Origin: Granulosicoccus sp045106855
GTDB taxonomy: Bacteria; Pseudomonadota; Gammaproteobacteria; Granulosicoccales; Granulosicoccaceae
Assembly: GCA_045106855.1 (NCBI GenBank)
Contig: JBGCFI010000007.1
Coordinates: forward strand, 124,001 to 188,000
Direction: 5' to 3'
Length of the DNA stretch: 64,000 bases
In this document: in pieces, positions 8,644 to 16,837 of the stretch
How positions within the stretch are numbered: position 1 is the stretch's first letter
Layout of the letters: each line of letters starts with the position of its first letter
Program-made: the position numbers and the translations under genes
The notes under the pieces: model-generated
The model's database searches: none
Seen by the model: the letters and a program-made list of their open reading frames with translations, nothing else
Told to the model about the DNA's origin: nothing

Positions 8644-9744
8644 TCAAAGCGTTGATTTTTGATAAATGGAACGGGCCAACCAGTCCGGGTTTATTTCTAC
8701 ACCCCAGCCAGGGGCATCGGTGACGCGTGCATGCCCATCTTCGATCACATAGGGTGATTTGACAAAAAGATCTTCCTGCCAGGGATAATAATCAGGCCCT
8801 TCGATTGAGAATTCCAGATATTTACCGGCATTTGGAATAGCGCGTAATAAGTGCATTGTAAAAAGGGTAACCATCGACAGGTTTGCGCAATGTGGTGTTA
8901 CCGGAAGATTCGCAGCCTTCGCCATCTCCACAACACGCAGTGTTCTGCAAATACCGCCGAGGTAGAGTATGTCTGGTTGTACAATATCTACAGCATGCAT
9001 ATCGATCATGCGTTTCCAGGTTGGCAGGTCGCAGTCCTGTTCGCCTCCGGTCACATCAAGTTCCAGAGCTTGTGTCACTTGTCTGGTTTGTTCCAGTTCC
9101 CAATAAGGGCATGGTTCTTCAAAGTGGCAAAAGCCGTGTTCTTGCAACTGGTAACCAACTTCGATAGCTTTATCGGGTGAATAGCAACTATTGGCATCAA
9201 TCAGCAGGTCGACATGTTGCCCAAGCTCACGTCGCATAGTCGGAATAATCGTTGTGGTTCGACCTGGCCATTCGTCGTTATTACGGCCCACTTCCGCCCC
9301 GGCTCTGACTTTAAACGCATCAAATCCCTGGGTATCGCGTAACCTCTTCAGCCGGTCGGCTTCGGCGGCAGGCGTGATATCACGCTTCATTGAGGAGGCA
9401 TAGGCCCTGATTAGGCCCGGCGACCCGCCAAGTAGCTCCGTTACCGGTTTTTCCTGTTGCCTGGCGCGTAAATCCCAGATGGCCGTATCCAGACCAGCCA
9501 TTGCGCGTCGCAGGTATGATCCCGGAAACTTATGTTCACGCTCGGTGACAAGCATGAGTAGATCGTCCAGGTCTGTGGTGTCCCGGCCAAGTGTCCACGG
9601 TGCTACTTGCCTGTGCAGGACCTGGCAAGTGATGTCTGAATGATAAGTGGATACCTGCCCCCAACCTTTTGAGCCATCCTCAGCGCACACTCGCACAAAG
9701 CCGACGTCTTGATTAGTGAAAGTTTCAATACTTTTCAGGTTCAT
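8644..9744 (-). CDS. mandelate racemase/muconate lactonizing enzyme family protein (probable acid-sugar dehydratase)
   Basis: A 366-residue enolase-superfamily enzyme from ATG 9744. An in-frame TTG at 9840 would add 32 residues that do not look like family sequence. Visible catalytic set, numbered from 9744: K145-x-R147 on the second strand, metal ligands Asp183 (with Asn185), Glu209 or 210 and Glu235, and the His285-Asp258 dyad in VTPHCANLS. A His-Asp dyad with a carboxylate-metal site fits the mandelate racemase subgroup, most of whose members dehydrate sugar acids. The divergent neighbours encode a sugar ABC transporter of the fructose type and RidA, so a carbohydrate-acid dehydratase is the best guess. 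Substrate unknown. It shares a 126-base divergent promoter region with the permease gene. Confidence 0.85.
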   Translation of the reverse strand: MNLKSIETFTNQDVGFVRVCAEDGSKGWGQVSTYHSDITCQVLHRQVAPWTLGRDTTDLDDLLMLVTEREHKFPGSYLRRAMAGLDTAIWDLRARQQEKPVTELLGGSPGLIRAYASSMKRDITPAAEADRLKRLRDTQGFDAFKVRAGAEVGRNNDEWPGRTTTIIPTMRRELGQHVDLLIDANSCYSPDKAIEVGYQLQEHGFCHFEEPCPYWELEQTRQVTQALELDVTGGEQDCDLPTWKRMIDMHAVDIVQPDILYLGGICRTLRVVEMAKAANLPVTPHCANLSMVTLFTMHLLRAIPNAGKYLEFSIEGPDYYPWQEDLFVKSPYVIEDGHARVTDAPGWGVEINPDWLARSIYQKSTL

Positions 9745-9818
9745 GGTGACAGCAGGATTCGTTGTTATCGCAGGCGGCGTCTCGCCTATTGGGTAAAACA
9801 GCTGACGCAAAGCCCGGG

Positions 9819-9847
9819 TTGATGTATCGGTGTTGAACAAATATGAA
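9819..9847 (+). promoter_or_regulatory. candidate promoter of the frcCA-like operon
   Basis: TTGATG (9819-9824), a 17-base spacer and TATGAA (9842-9847) lie 24 bases before the GTG start of the permease gene, inside the divergent spacer. The match to the sigma-70 consensus is moderate, and the leader length is plausible. Confidence 0.4.
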
Positions 9848-9870
9848 ATAGGTTTATCATCAAGGTACCA

Positions 9871-11010
9871 GTGCGCATCCCTGAAAACCAGTATGTCGGA
9901 GAATTTCGTTTGATAGACGGGCCCAAGACCAGCAAAACCAGTGAGGCTGATGCCGGCCTCATCTCAGCTAGCTCAGACGCAGCAGTTGCAGAATTCGACG
10001 AGGACAGGAAAAGTGCTTTACAGCGATTGCAGCATTTTTTGCATGGCAACCCAGCCATGGTGCCGGTCATTATCCTGATCATCAGTGTCGTCGCTTTTCG
10101 GCTGGTCGCAGGGGAGAGGTTTTTTTCCGCATTTAACCTATCGTTAATCATTCAGCAGGTGACCATAATTGGCTTTCTGGCGTGTGCGCAGACGCTAATT
10201 ATTCTGACGGCAGGAATCGATCTATCTATTGCTGCGATTATGGTTCTGGCCTCGGTAGTAGCTGGCAAGTTTGCCGTTGTACTGGGTGTACCACCTGTCA
10301 TTGCCATACCCTTGGGATTTCTGGTCGGCACATTGAGCGGTTTGGTTAACGGCGCCCTGGTGACGAAATTGAGGTTGCCGCCATTTATCGTTACGCTAGG
10401 TACCTGGAATATCTTTTTTGCGCTGGTTATCTGGTATTCCGGATCGCAATCCATTCGTAGCCAGGATATCGACAAGATAGCCCCATCATTAAAATTCTTT
10501 GGTGAACGCGTAACTATAGATGGACCCATACTTCAAGGAGCTGTATTTACCTATGGCTCTTTTTTAATGGTCGCCGTGTTTCTCGTGCTTTGGTATGTGC
10601 TGAATAACACAGCATGGGGGCGGCATGTCTACGCCGTTGGAGATGACAAGGATGCCGCAGAGTTAAGCGGTATCAATACCGATCGGCTTTTACTGTCGGT
10701 CTATGGAGTGGCAGGGTTTATAGCTGGCATTGCTGCTTGGGTATCTATAGGTCGAGTCGGCTCGGTAAGCCCACAGAGCTTTTACGATGCCAACCTGGAT
10801 TCCATTACCGCCGTGGTCATTGGAGGTACGTCGCTGTTTGGTGGCCGCGGATCCATTCTGGGTGCGCTATTTGGCGCTTTGATCGTTGGCGTTTTTAGCT
10901 CCGGTTTGAAAATAGCCGGAGTGGATGTTATCTGGCAGCGTTTCGCTATTGGTTGTCTCATTATCATGGCTGTCGGGATCGATCAATGGCTGCGCAGGGT
11001 ATCGTCATGA
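9871..11010 (+). CDS. fructose/ribose-type ABC transporter permease (FrcC-like)
   Basis: A 379-residue inner-membrane permease of the BPD_transp_2 class (RbsC/XylH/FrcC), with eight to ten hydrophobic segments from residue 63 on. Hallmarks are TIGFLACAQTLIILTAGIDLS and the cytoplasmic loop GRHVYAVGDDKDAAELSGI, which contacts the ATPase. The stretch GSQSIRSQDI and the overall spacing match FrcC proteins of the rhizobial fructose importer as I know them. The GTG start at 9871 gives a 60-residue charged, disordered N-terminus longer than in RbsC, though FrcC homologues also have one. The stop overlaps the ATPase start by four bases (ATGA). No gene for a periplasmic binding protein stands upstream or downstream, which is unusual. 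Confidence 0.88.
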   Translation: MRIPENQYVGEFRLIDGPKTSKTSEADAGLISASSDAAVAEFDEDRKSALQRLQHFLHGNPAMVPVIILIISVVAFRLVAGERFFSAFNLSLIIQQVTIIGFLACAQTLIILTAGIDLSIAAIMVLASVVAGKFAVVLGVPPVIAIPLGFLVGTLSGLVNGALVTKLRLPPFIVTLGTWNIFFALVIWYSGSQSIRSQDIDKIAPSLKFFGERVTIDGPILQGAVFTYGSFLMVAVFLVLWYVLNNTAWGRHVYAVGDDKDAAELSGINTDRLLLSVYGVAGFIAGIAAWVSIGRVGSVSPQSFYDANLDSITAVVIGGTSLFGGRGSILGALFGALIVGVFSSGLKIAGVDVIWQRFAIGCLIIMAVGIDQWLRRVSS

Positions 11011-11807
11011 ATACGCAAACATTGTCTTCAGCTTCGGGGCCCGAATGTGTCATTCGTGCCAGCGGTCTGGTTAAGCGCTATGGTCGGGTTGTGGCGCTAG
11101 ACCATGCTGATTTCGAACTGCACGCTGGTGAGATACTTGCCGTAATCGGTGACAATGGTGCGGGTAAGTCAACGTTAATCAAAGCCATCTCAGGCGCGGT
11201 AACCCCGGATGGTGGAACCATTGAAGTCGATGGAAAACCTGCGCAATTCAACTCACCGATGGAGGCGAGGGCAGCGGGGATTGAGACGGTTTATCAAAAT
11301 CTTGCCTTGTCGCCCGCATTGTCTATTGGCGACAATATGTTTCTGGGTCGTGAGTTGCGCAAACCCGGATTTATGGGCAAGTGGTTGCGAGCACTCGATC
11401 GCCCGGCAATGGAGAGAGTAGCTCGTGAAAAACTCAGCGAATTGGGTCTGATGACTATTCAGAATATTTCACAGGCGGTTGAGACACTTTCCGGGGGGCA
11501 ACGACAAGGCGTGGCCGTCGCTAGAGCGGTGGCTTTCGGGTCAAAAGTAGTTATTCTGGATGAGCCAACCGCCGCATTAGGTGTGAAAGAGTCACGCCGG
11601 GTACTCGAGCTAATCAAGGAAGTTCGCGAGCGGGGCTTACCGATTGTTCTGATTTCCCACAATATGCCGCATGTATTCGAGGTTGCTGACAGGATACATA
11701 TACACCGACTGGGTAAGCGGTTGTGTGTGATAAAACCCGAAGACTACTCCATGTCGGATGCTGTTGCCATGATGACAGGAGCTATGGCCGCGCCTGAGCA
11801 AAGCTGA
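11007..11807 (+). CDS. sugar ABC transporter ATP-binding protein (FrcA-like)
   Basis: A single ABC module of 266 residues, not the doubled module of RbsA. FrcA is likewise a single-domain ATPase. Walker A is GDNGAGKST (near residue 48), the Q-loop is in TVYQNLALSPALS, the signature is LSGGQRQGVAVARA (near 156), Walker B is VVILDEPTAALG and the H-loop is LISHNM. The tail VADRIHIHRLGKRLCVI is characteristic of FrcA. ATG at 11007 overlaps the permease stop. An upstream in-frame start at 10953 lies inside the permease gene and is not needed. Together with the permease it would import a monosaccharide, presumably with a binding protein encoded elsewhere. Confidence 0.9.
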   Translation: MNTQTLSSASGPECVIRASGLVKRYGRVVALDHADFELHAGEILAVIGDNGAGKSTLIKAISGAVTPDGGTIEVDGKPAQFNSPMEARAAGIETVYQNLALSPALSIGDNMFLGRELRKPGFMGKWLRALDRPAMERVAREKLSELGLMTIQNISQAVETLSGGQRQGVAVARAVAFGSKVVILDEPTAALGVKESRRVLELIKEVRERGLPIVLISHNMPHVFEVADRIHIHRLGKRLCVIKPEDYSMSDAVAMMTGAMAAPEQS

Positions 11808-11831
11808 TAGTTGCAAGAGCAAGCATCCAAT

Positions 11832-12224
11832 ATGACACGACAACTTATTTCACAGGGATCCCCATTCGAAGAGAACATAGGATACTCGCGCGCAGTTGTG
11901 CAAGGTGACTGGGTGTTTGTTGCTGGCACTACCGGCTACGACTACTCTTCAATGACGATTTCCGATGATGTCGCCGAACAGACAAGGCAATGCCTGAAAA
12001 ATATCGAATGGGCACTCACCGAAGCCGGTGCTGGCTTAAGAGATATTGTGCGTGTTAACTACATCCTTCCGGATGCGAGTGACTGGGAGACGTGCTGGAG
12101 TCCTCTGCGGGAAGCGTTCGGAGCCATCCGCCCTGCGGCCACGATGTTTGTCGCTGGACTTGCAGAGCCTTCAATGAAAATCGAAATTGAAGTAACTGCA
12201 CTTAAATGTACTGACAAGTCATAG
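11832..12224 (+). CDS. RidA family enamine/imine deaminase-like protein
   Basis: A 130-residue YjgF/YER057c/UK114 protein. RidA proteins hydrolyse reactive 2-aminoacrylate and related imines in the cytoplasm, and family members have been recruited into catabolic operons. Visible motifs are GDWVFVAGTTGYDY and the trimer-interface substrate site with Arg100 in IRPAATMFVAGL, the counterpart of the substrate-binding Arg of Escherichia coli RidA, followed by Glu118 and Glu120 in KIEIEVTAL. I took ATG 11832. A TTG at 11811 would add seven residues. It follows the ATPase gene by 24 bases and is probably cotranscribed, which suggests a catabolic helper role rather than housekeeping. Confidence 0.88.
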   Translation: MTRQLISQGSPFEENIGYSRAVVQGDWVFVAGTTGYDYSSMTISDDVAEQTRQCLKNIEWALTEAGAGLRDIVRVNYILPDASDWETCWSPLREAFGAIRPAATMFVAGLAEPSMKIEIEVTALKCTDKS

Positions 12225-12237
12225 TGGGCCATTACAG

Positions 12238-12648
12238 TCAGCTGGATTTTGGAGGGGCTTCGGACTTTTCTACCGGGCCGCCTTGTTTTTCCCATGTTGA
12301 AAAACCTTCTTTCAGATGGGATGCTTCGAAGCCCATGTCCTGAAGCGTAGCCACTGTAAGGGCAGACCGCCAGCCAGACGCACAATGAAAAATGTATTTT
12401 TTATCTTGCGCAAACACATCCTTGAAATACGGGCTATCCGGGTCAATCCAGAATTCAATCATGCCGCGAGGTGCATGGATACTACCTGGAATGAATCCGC
12501 TGCGTTGCCGTTCGCGAATGTCGCGAATATCGACAACAACGACATCCGGACTATTATGCATCGCAATCAGCTCAGAGGTTTCAATCTCTTCAATACGCTC
12601 ACGTGCATCGGCAACCATTTGTGCCGCACTAATTTTTAGTGGTTTCAT
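12238..12648 (-). CDS. single-domain rhodanese-like sulfurtransferase
   Basis: A 136-residue protein with one rhodanese module. The persulfide-forming cysteine is Cys89 in FHCASGWRSA, a six-residue active-site loop as in thiosulfate sulfurtransferases of the GlpE/PspE type. DVVVVDIRDIRER near residue 35 and HLKEGFSTWEKQGGPV near 112 are the usual first and last strands. No signal peptide is visible, so it is cytoplasmic. It is convergent with ridA (13-base gap) and divergent from the SDR gene. Physiological sulfur donor and acceptor cannot be told. Confidence 0.9.
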   Translation of the reverse strand: MKPLKISAAQMVADARERIEEIETSELIAMHNSPDVVVVDIRDIRERQRSGFIPGSIHAPRGMIEFWIDPDSPYFKDVFAQDKKYIFHCASGWRSALTVATLQDMGFEASHLKEGFSTWEKQGGPVEKSEAPPKSS

Positions 12649-12663
12649 AGGTGGGTGTTGATT

Positions 12664-12684
12664 CCGCTAATTGACAATTGGCGG
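12664..12684. promoter_or_regulatory. inverted repeat in divergent spacer
   Basis: CCGCTAATT and AATTGGCGG surround GAC with one mismatch, just upstream of the rhodanese gene start, in the roughly 400-base divergent gap (12649-13044) before the SDR gene. It has the size of a dimeric repressor site. The rest of the gap shows no gene and no other clear signal. Confidence 0.35.
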
Positions 12685-13044
12685 TGACATAGTGGCTTGT
12701 TGCGACAAGATTCGCAAGTGGTGAGTCAGTACTGCTTGGCTCTGTCGCTCGCATTCATAATAGACGTCGATGGTGCGACACAGTTGCCTCGTGGCAACCG
12801 GACAGCGTGCCTGGTCGGACAAAACATTGATCGATTACAATCTGTGATTCCCACGCTTGAGCTGGCTTTCAGCTTTATCCGGCAACAACCCACATTCTTT
12901 GTAACCTGTGAAAGAGCGTCGTATTGACGCGGGCGCGCGGGCTGTACCGGACCTGTTGAGTCTGTCGATATCTGAGAAGTCTGCATTGACAGCGCTAAGG
13001 TACTATCATGGGCTACCGCAAGACAGTCTCGTGTGAGAAATTAT

Positions 13045-13797
13045 ATGGCAAACCGGCCGATAGCATTGATAACAGGAGCCGCTCAGGGCATTGGCTATGC
13101 CTGTGCAGAAAGTTTGTCCAATGAGGGGTATCGCATCGCAATGTGCGACGTTAACAAGGATGCCGTAGAGGCTGCCTCCGTGAGTCTGGGCAAAGATAGC
13201 GTAGCCATAGCCTGTGATATGGCTGACGCAGACCAGATCAATGCAATGTTCGATTCGATTGAAAGCGAAGTGGGCATACCCTGTGTACTGGTCAACAATG
13301 CAGGCATTGCAGCACCAGGCGATTTTCTTGATACTTCTCTGGAACAATTCCGGCAGGTGATCGATATCAATCTCATTGGTACTTTTGTGGCCACGCAGAG
13401 AGCAGCGAGATTGATGGTAGAGCACAAGATACAGGGCTCGATCATTAACATGTCCTCCATTAATGCAGTGGTAGCTATTCCTACTATCGCGGCGTACTGT
13501 GCCTCTAAAGGCGGGGTAATGCAGCTGACCAAATCATCAGCCCTTGCCCTGGCTCCCCATGGTATCCGGGTTAATGCAGTAGGACCTGGATCCATCGATA
13601 CTGCCATGATGGCAGGTGTTAATGCGAATCCGGAGGCAATGAATACGGTGCTTTCACGAACCCCGCTAAAACGGGTAGGCAGTCCTCGTGAAATAGCCGA
13701 TGTTGTCACTTTTCTGGCCAGTGACAAGGCAAGTTATGTCACTGGCGAAACCATATATGTAGACGGTGGTCGTCTGGGCATGAATTACACTTGTTAA
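13045..13797 (+). CDS. short-chain dehydrogenase/reductase
   Basis: A 250-residue classical SDR, an NAD(P)-dependent oxidoreductase. The nucleotide-binding TGAAQGIG is at residues 10-17, NNAG at 84-87, the catalytic Ser138, Tyr151 and Lys155 are in SSIN and YCASK, and the C-terminal DGG is in YVDGGRLGMNY. The acidic residue in MCDVNKD at the end of the second strand suggests NAD(H) preference. I chose ATG 13045. GTG at 13033 would add four residues. The gene is followed three bases later by the PLP decarboxylase gene, so they are cotranscribed. Substrate unknown. A 3-hydroxy or sugar alcohol dehydrogenase is typical for this subgroup. Confidence 0.9.
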   Translation: MANRPIALITGAAQGIGYACAESLSNEGYRIAMCDVNKDAVEAASVSLGKDSVAIACDMADADQINAMFDSIESEVGIPCVLVNNAGIAAPGDFLDTSLEQFRQVIDINLIGTFVATQRAARLMVEHKIQGSIINMSSINAVVAIPTIAAYCASKGGVMQLTKSSALALAPHGIRVNAVGPGSIDTAMMAGVNANPEAMNTVLSRTPLKRVGSPREIADVVTFLASDKASYVTGETIYVDGGRLGMNYTC

Positions 13798-13800
13798 ACT

Positions 13801-15207
13801 ATGAACTGGACTGAATTTACACAATGGGGTGAGTGGATATCCCAGTGGGCCGCGCGCTATCACAGCAGCATAAGGAACCGACCGGTTCGTGCTCAGAGCA
13901 AACCGGGTGAAATAATTGCCCAGCTACCACAAAGTCCTCCAGAGGACGGCGAGGACATGCAGTTGATCCTGGAGGACTTCGAGCGTATTGTCATGCCTGG
14001 CATCACGCATTGGCAACATCCGCGTTTCTTTGCCTATTTTCCTGCCAATGCCGCGCCTCCGTCTATGCTTGCTGAAATGCTTGTCTCGACCATTGCGCCT
14101 CAATGCATGCTATGGCAGACGTCTCCGGCGGCAACAGAGATGGAAACGCGCATGCTGGACTGGCTCAGACAATCCATCGACCTGCCAGATAATTTTTCCG
14201 GGGTTATACAGGATTCTGCAAGCTCCGCAACGCTTGCCGCCGTGTTAACAATGCGCGAAAAAGCCTTGGAATGGACGGGTAACCAGCAAGGCTTAAGTCA
14301 GCAGCCAAGATTACGGATTTATGCTAGTACAGAGGTGCATTCATCGATTGACAGGGCACTCTGGGTTTCCGGAATAGGGCAGGACAACCTTGTACGAATT
14401 CCAATATTGCCAGGCCGTTTACGCAGTATGGACGCAGATGCGCTGGAAAAAGCGATTCAGGCTGATAAGGCTGCAGGTTATCGGCCCGCCGGAGTCATTG
14501 CCTGTACCGGCGGAACGGGTGTTGGTGCATGCGATTCCCTGACCGATGTGTTGCGTGTTGCCCGCGACCATGGATTGTATTCCCACGTCGATGCCGCTTG
14601 GGCCGGTGCCGCTATGATCTGCCCTGAATATCGTGACCTCTGGACGGGTGTAGAGCTTGCAGATTCAGTGGTCTTTAATCCGCACAAGTGGCTGGGCGCC
14701 CAGTTTGATTGTTCGGCGCATTTCATAGCGAGTCCGGAGGATCTGGTGCGTACCCTGGCAATACAGCCTGAGTACCTTAAGACACATGGCACCGATGGCA
14801 TCATTAACTATTCGGAATGGTCGGTGCCTTTGGGAAGGCGTTTCAGGGCTCTGAAGCTATGGTTTCTGATTCGCAGTTATGGGCTTGAGGGTTTACGTGG
14901 ACGGATTCGTAATCACGTGAACTGGAGTACGGCTTTAGCGGGTAAATTGGCAGCGCACGATCAGTTTGAGTTGGTCACTGAGCCTGTGCTTTCATTGTTT
15001 AGTTTTCGTCCAGAAGGAGCGTCCGACGATGAGGTTATCGACTACGTGAACAGAATCAATGATGATGGACGTATATACATCACTCAGACACGAATAGACG
15101 GGCGTATGGCAATACGGTTTCAAGTTGGGCAATTCGAGGCCACTGAAGCGGATATTGACACTGCCTTCGATGTGCTTTGTGAGCTTGTAAACGTAACCCA
15201 GGCCTGA
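13801..15207 (+). CDS. PLP-dependent aromatic-L-amino-acid decarboxylase family protein
   Basis: A 468-residue group II decarboxylase, the family of DOPA/tryptophan decarboxylases and some bacterial aldehyde synthases. Visible sites are the PLP-stacking His180 in EVHSS, Asp264 in HVDAAWAG binding the pyridine nitrogen, and the Schiff-base Lys296 in FNPHKWLG. The N-terminus HWQHPRFFAYFPANAAPPSMLAEML is characteristic. Length is normal. The chain runs straight from the SDR gene and is followed by an alpha/beta hydrolase gene only eight bases on. Substrate may be an aromatic amino acid such as tryptophan, tyrosine or DOPA. The sequence does not decide between decarboxylation and decarboxylation-oxidation. 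Confidence 0.92.
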   Translation: MNWTEFTQWGEWISQWAARYHSSIRNRPVRAQSKPGEIIAQLPQSPPEDGEDMQLILEDFERIVMPGITHWQHPRFFAYFPANAAPPSMLAEMLVSTIAPQCMLWQTSPAATEMETRMLDWLRQSIDLPDNFSGVIQDSASSATLAAVLTMREKALEWTGNQQGLSQQPRLRIYASTEVHSSIDRALWVSGIGQDNLVRIPILPGRLRSMDADALEKAIQADKAAGYRPAGVIACTGGTGVGACDSLTDVLRVARDHGLYSHVDAAWAGAAMICPEYRDLWTGVELADSVVFNPHKWLGAQFDCSAHFIASPEDLVRTLAIQPEYLKTHGTDGIINYSEWSVPLGRRFRALKLWFLIRSYGLEGLRGRIRNHVNWSTALAGKLAAHDQFELVTEPVLSLFSFRPEGASDDEVIDYVNRINDDGRIYITQTRIDGRMAIRFQVGQFEATEADIDTAFDVLCELVNVTQA

Positions 15208-15215
15208 GTCAGGCG

Positions 15216-16025
15216 TTGACTTTTCACACACATAGCCTGCGCTGGGAGCCTGCTTCTGGCACACCTGATCAAAAGCAAGGGTTCTATTTATTGCACGGAA
15301 CAGGAGAGCATGCTGCTCGCTATGAGCATCTGGCAAACCGTCTGACCGACGCCGGCTTCCGGGTGGGCGCACATGATCATCCCGGACATGGGGAGTCTGA
15401 CGGCAAGCGTGGTGTCATTGATCCGGCCGGAGCGCTTGTCACTCAGGCGGCCATTCAGATTCAGCGTTTTGCCGCGGAGACGGGTTGTGCTCCAGTGCTG
15501 TTCGGTCACAGTCTGGGTGGTGTTGTAGCAAGCGAGCTGGTGCTGGAGCATGGGCTATCCGTCGCCGGTCTGATTCTGTCAGCTCCCGCTTTCGTTGTAC
15601 GCATTAGAAAGCGCGACAGGCTGAAAGTTAATCTGCTGGCTCGCATCGTGCCGACGTTCGCCATTGAACGCGCCTACGATGCAAGTCGCTTGACTCACAA
15701 TGAACTGATTGGACAGCAAGCCGCAGTGGATCCACTTAACCACGGGTTTCGATCTGCCGGCCTTGTCAACTGGCTGATAAATTCAGGTGAACGTCAGCTT
15801 AACAATGCCAGTAAATTGAGTGTGGATACCTTGTTGTTAATTGCCGGTGCGGACCCTGTCGTTGACTCAGCAAGAACGCAGGAGTTTGCCGCTCTGGCAC
15901 CCGCTGATAAAGTCACCACACGATACTACGATGACTATCTGCATGAAATTCTGAATGAAACACCTGAGCGATCCGCACGTGCGTTTGACGATATCGAAAA
16001 CTGGGTAGTCGAACGTTTCGCATAA
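15216..16025 (+). CDS. alpha/beta hydrolase, monoacylglycerol lipase-like
   Basis: A 269-residue Hydrolase_4 protein. The oxyanion motif LLHGTGEHAARY is at residues 25-36, HDHPGHGESDG at 53-63, and the nucleophile Ser99 is in GHSLGG. Near the C-terminus the acid (GADPVVD) and the catalytic His in DDYLHEILNE are present. The pattern is that of monoglyceride lipases and lysophospholipases. The only start available in frame is TTG at 15216, eight bases after the decarboxylase stop, with a weak CAGG before it. It is the last gene of the three-gene operon and its stop lies ten bases before the tandem-repeat array. The natural ester or amide substrate is unknown. Confidence 0.85.
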   Translation: MTFHTHSLRWEPASGTPDQKQGFYLLHGTGEHAARYEHLANRLTDAGFRVGAHDHPGHGESDGKRGVIDPAGALVTQAAIQIQRFAAETGCAPVLFGHSLGGVVASELVLEHGLSVAGLILSAPAFVVRIRKRDRLKVNLLARIVPTFAIERAYDASRLTHNELIGQQAAVDPLNHGFRSAGLVNWLINSGERQLNNASKLSVDTLLLIAGADPVVDSARTQEFAALAPADKVTTRYYDDYLHEILNETPERSARAFDDIENWVVERFA

Positions 16026-16035
16026 TCCGGAAATT

Positions 16036-16358
16036 ATCTCCGCCAAGAACAACCCAGAATCATCTCCGCGAAGAAAAACCCAACGTCATCCCTGTGAAGG
16101 ACAACGCGAAGACATCTCCGCGAAGAATAACCAAAGTTATCTCCGCGAAGAATAACCAAAGTCATCTCCGCGAAGAATAACCAAAGTCATCTCCGCGAAG
16201 GATAACCAAAGTCATCTCCGCGAAGGATAACCAAAGTCATCTCCGCAAAGAATAACCAAAGTCATCTCCGCAAAGAATAACCAAAGTCATCTCCGCGAAG
16301 AATAACCAAAGTCATCTCCGCGAAGAATAACCAAAGTCATCTCCGCGAAGGCGGAGAT
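16036..16358. repeat. 25-bp tandem repeat array (12 copies) ending in a REP-like hairpin
   Basis: Twelve adjoining copies of a unit that begins ATCTCCGCGAAGAATAACC and ends AAAGTC. The first three (16036-16113) are 26 bp and diverged. The next nine (16114-16338) are 25 bp and nearly identical. Copies 7-8 share a G variant (GAAGGATAA) and copies 9-10 share GCAAAG, showing duplication in pairs. The array closes at 16339-16358 with a perfect hairpin, ATCTCCGC-GAAG-GCGGAGAT. Stops occur in the frames I read, so it is not coding. There are no unique spacers, so it is not CRISPR. Confidence 0.95.
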
Positions 16359-16837
16359 CCATTCTTTTGCAGAGTGAACGCTTAGACGCTTCAGTGAAAT
16401 GTCCGGACTCCATGTGGTTCTACAAGCTTTCCGCCTACGCGTGAATGACGTTAAAACGAATGCGTCCAGTCTGAACCGCGTTGCCGGTTCTTAGAAACAA
16501 GTGGCGTTATCCTGCAGATGTATTCGCATATCAGTTTAAGCTTATTTTGGGCTTTAATCTGACCTTAGTCATCGCCGTTGTCGTTTAAGTCAAGCCTAAA
16601 CAGTGATGCGTTTACCAGTATCCACGTTTCACAATTAGTCAGGATGTATTTTTGATGCATTCAGCGTATCGAAACGATACTCGGTATTCACTATTAAAGT
16701 TACCGATGTATATGCCAGAATTTTAACACTGCGTAAACCTAAGCCCCCTGGCTACTCCGCACAGCAGTTTTTTTATTTTTTTGTAGCAATTTTTTACTCA
16801 ACAAAAAGTCTTTTACTTTTTAATTAACTAATGCCAT
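16359..16837. promoter_or_regulatory. non-coding leader of the lipoprotein gene with a palindrome
   Basis: About 480 bases without a gene. The perfect 6-3-6 palindrome GTATCGAAACGATAC (16676-16690) is the one clear element and could be an operator for the downstream lipoprotein gene. The last 80 bases are rich in T runs. No good -35/-10 pair is evident. Confidence 0.4.

Noticed and set aside
13095..13727. 210-codon minus-strand gene
   Set aside because: It is a shadow of the SDR gene, produced by its codon bias.
16036..16358. CRISPR array
   Set aside because: The 25-bp units adjoin directly with no unique spacers, and no cas genes are near.
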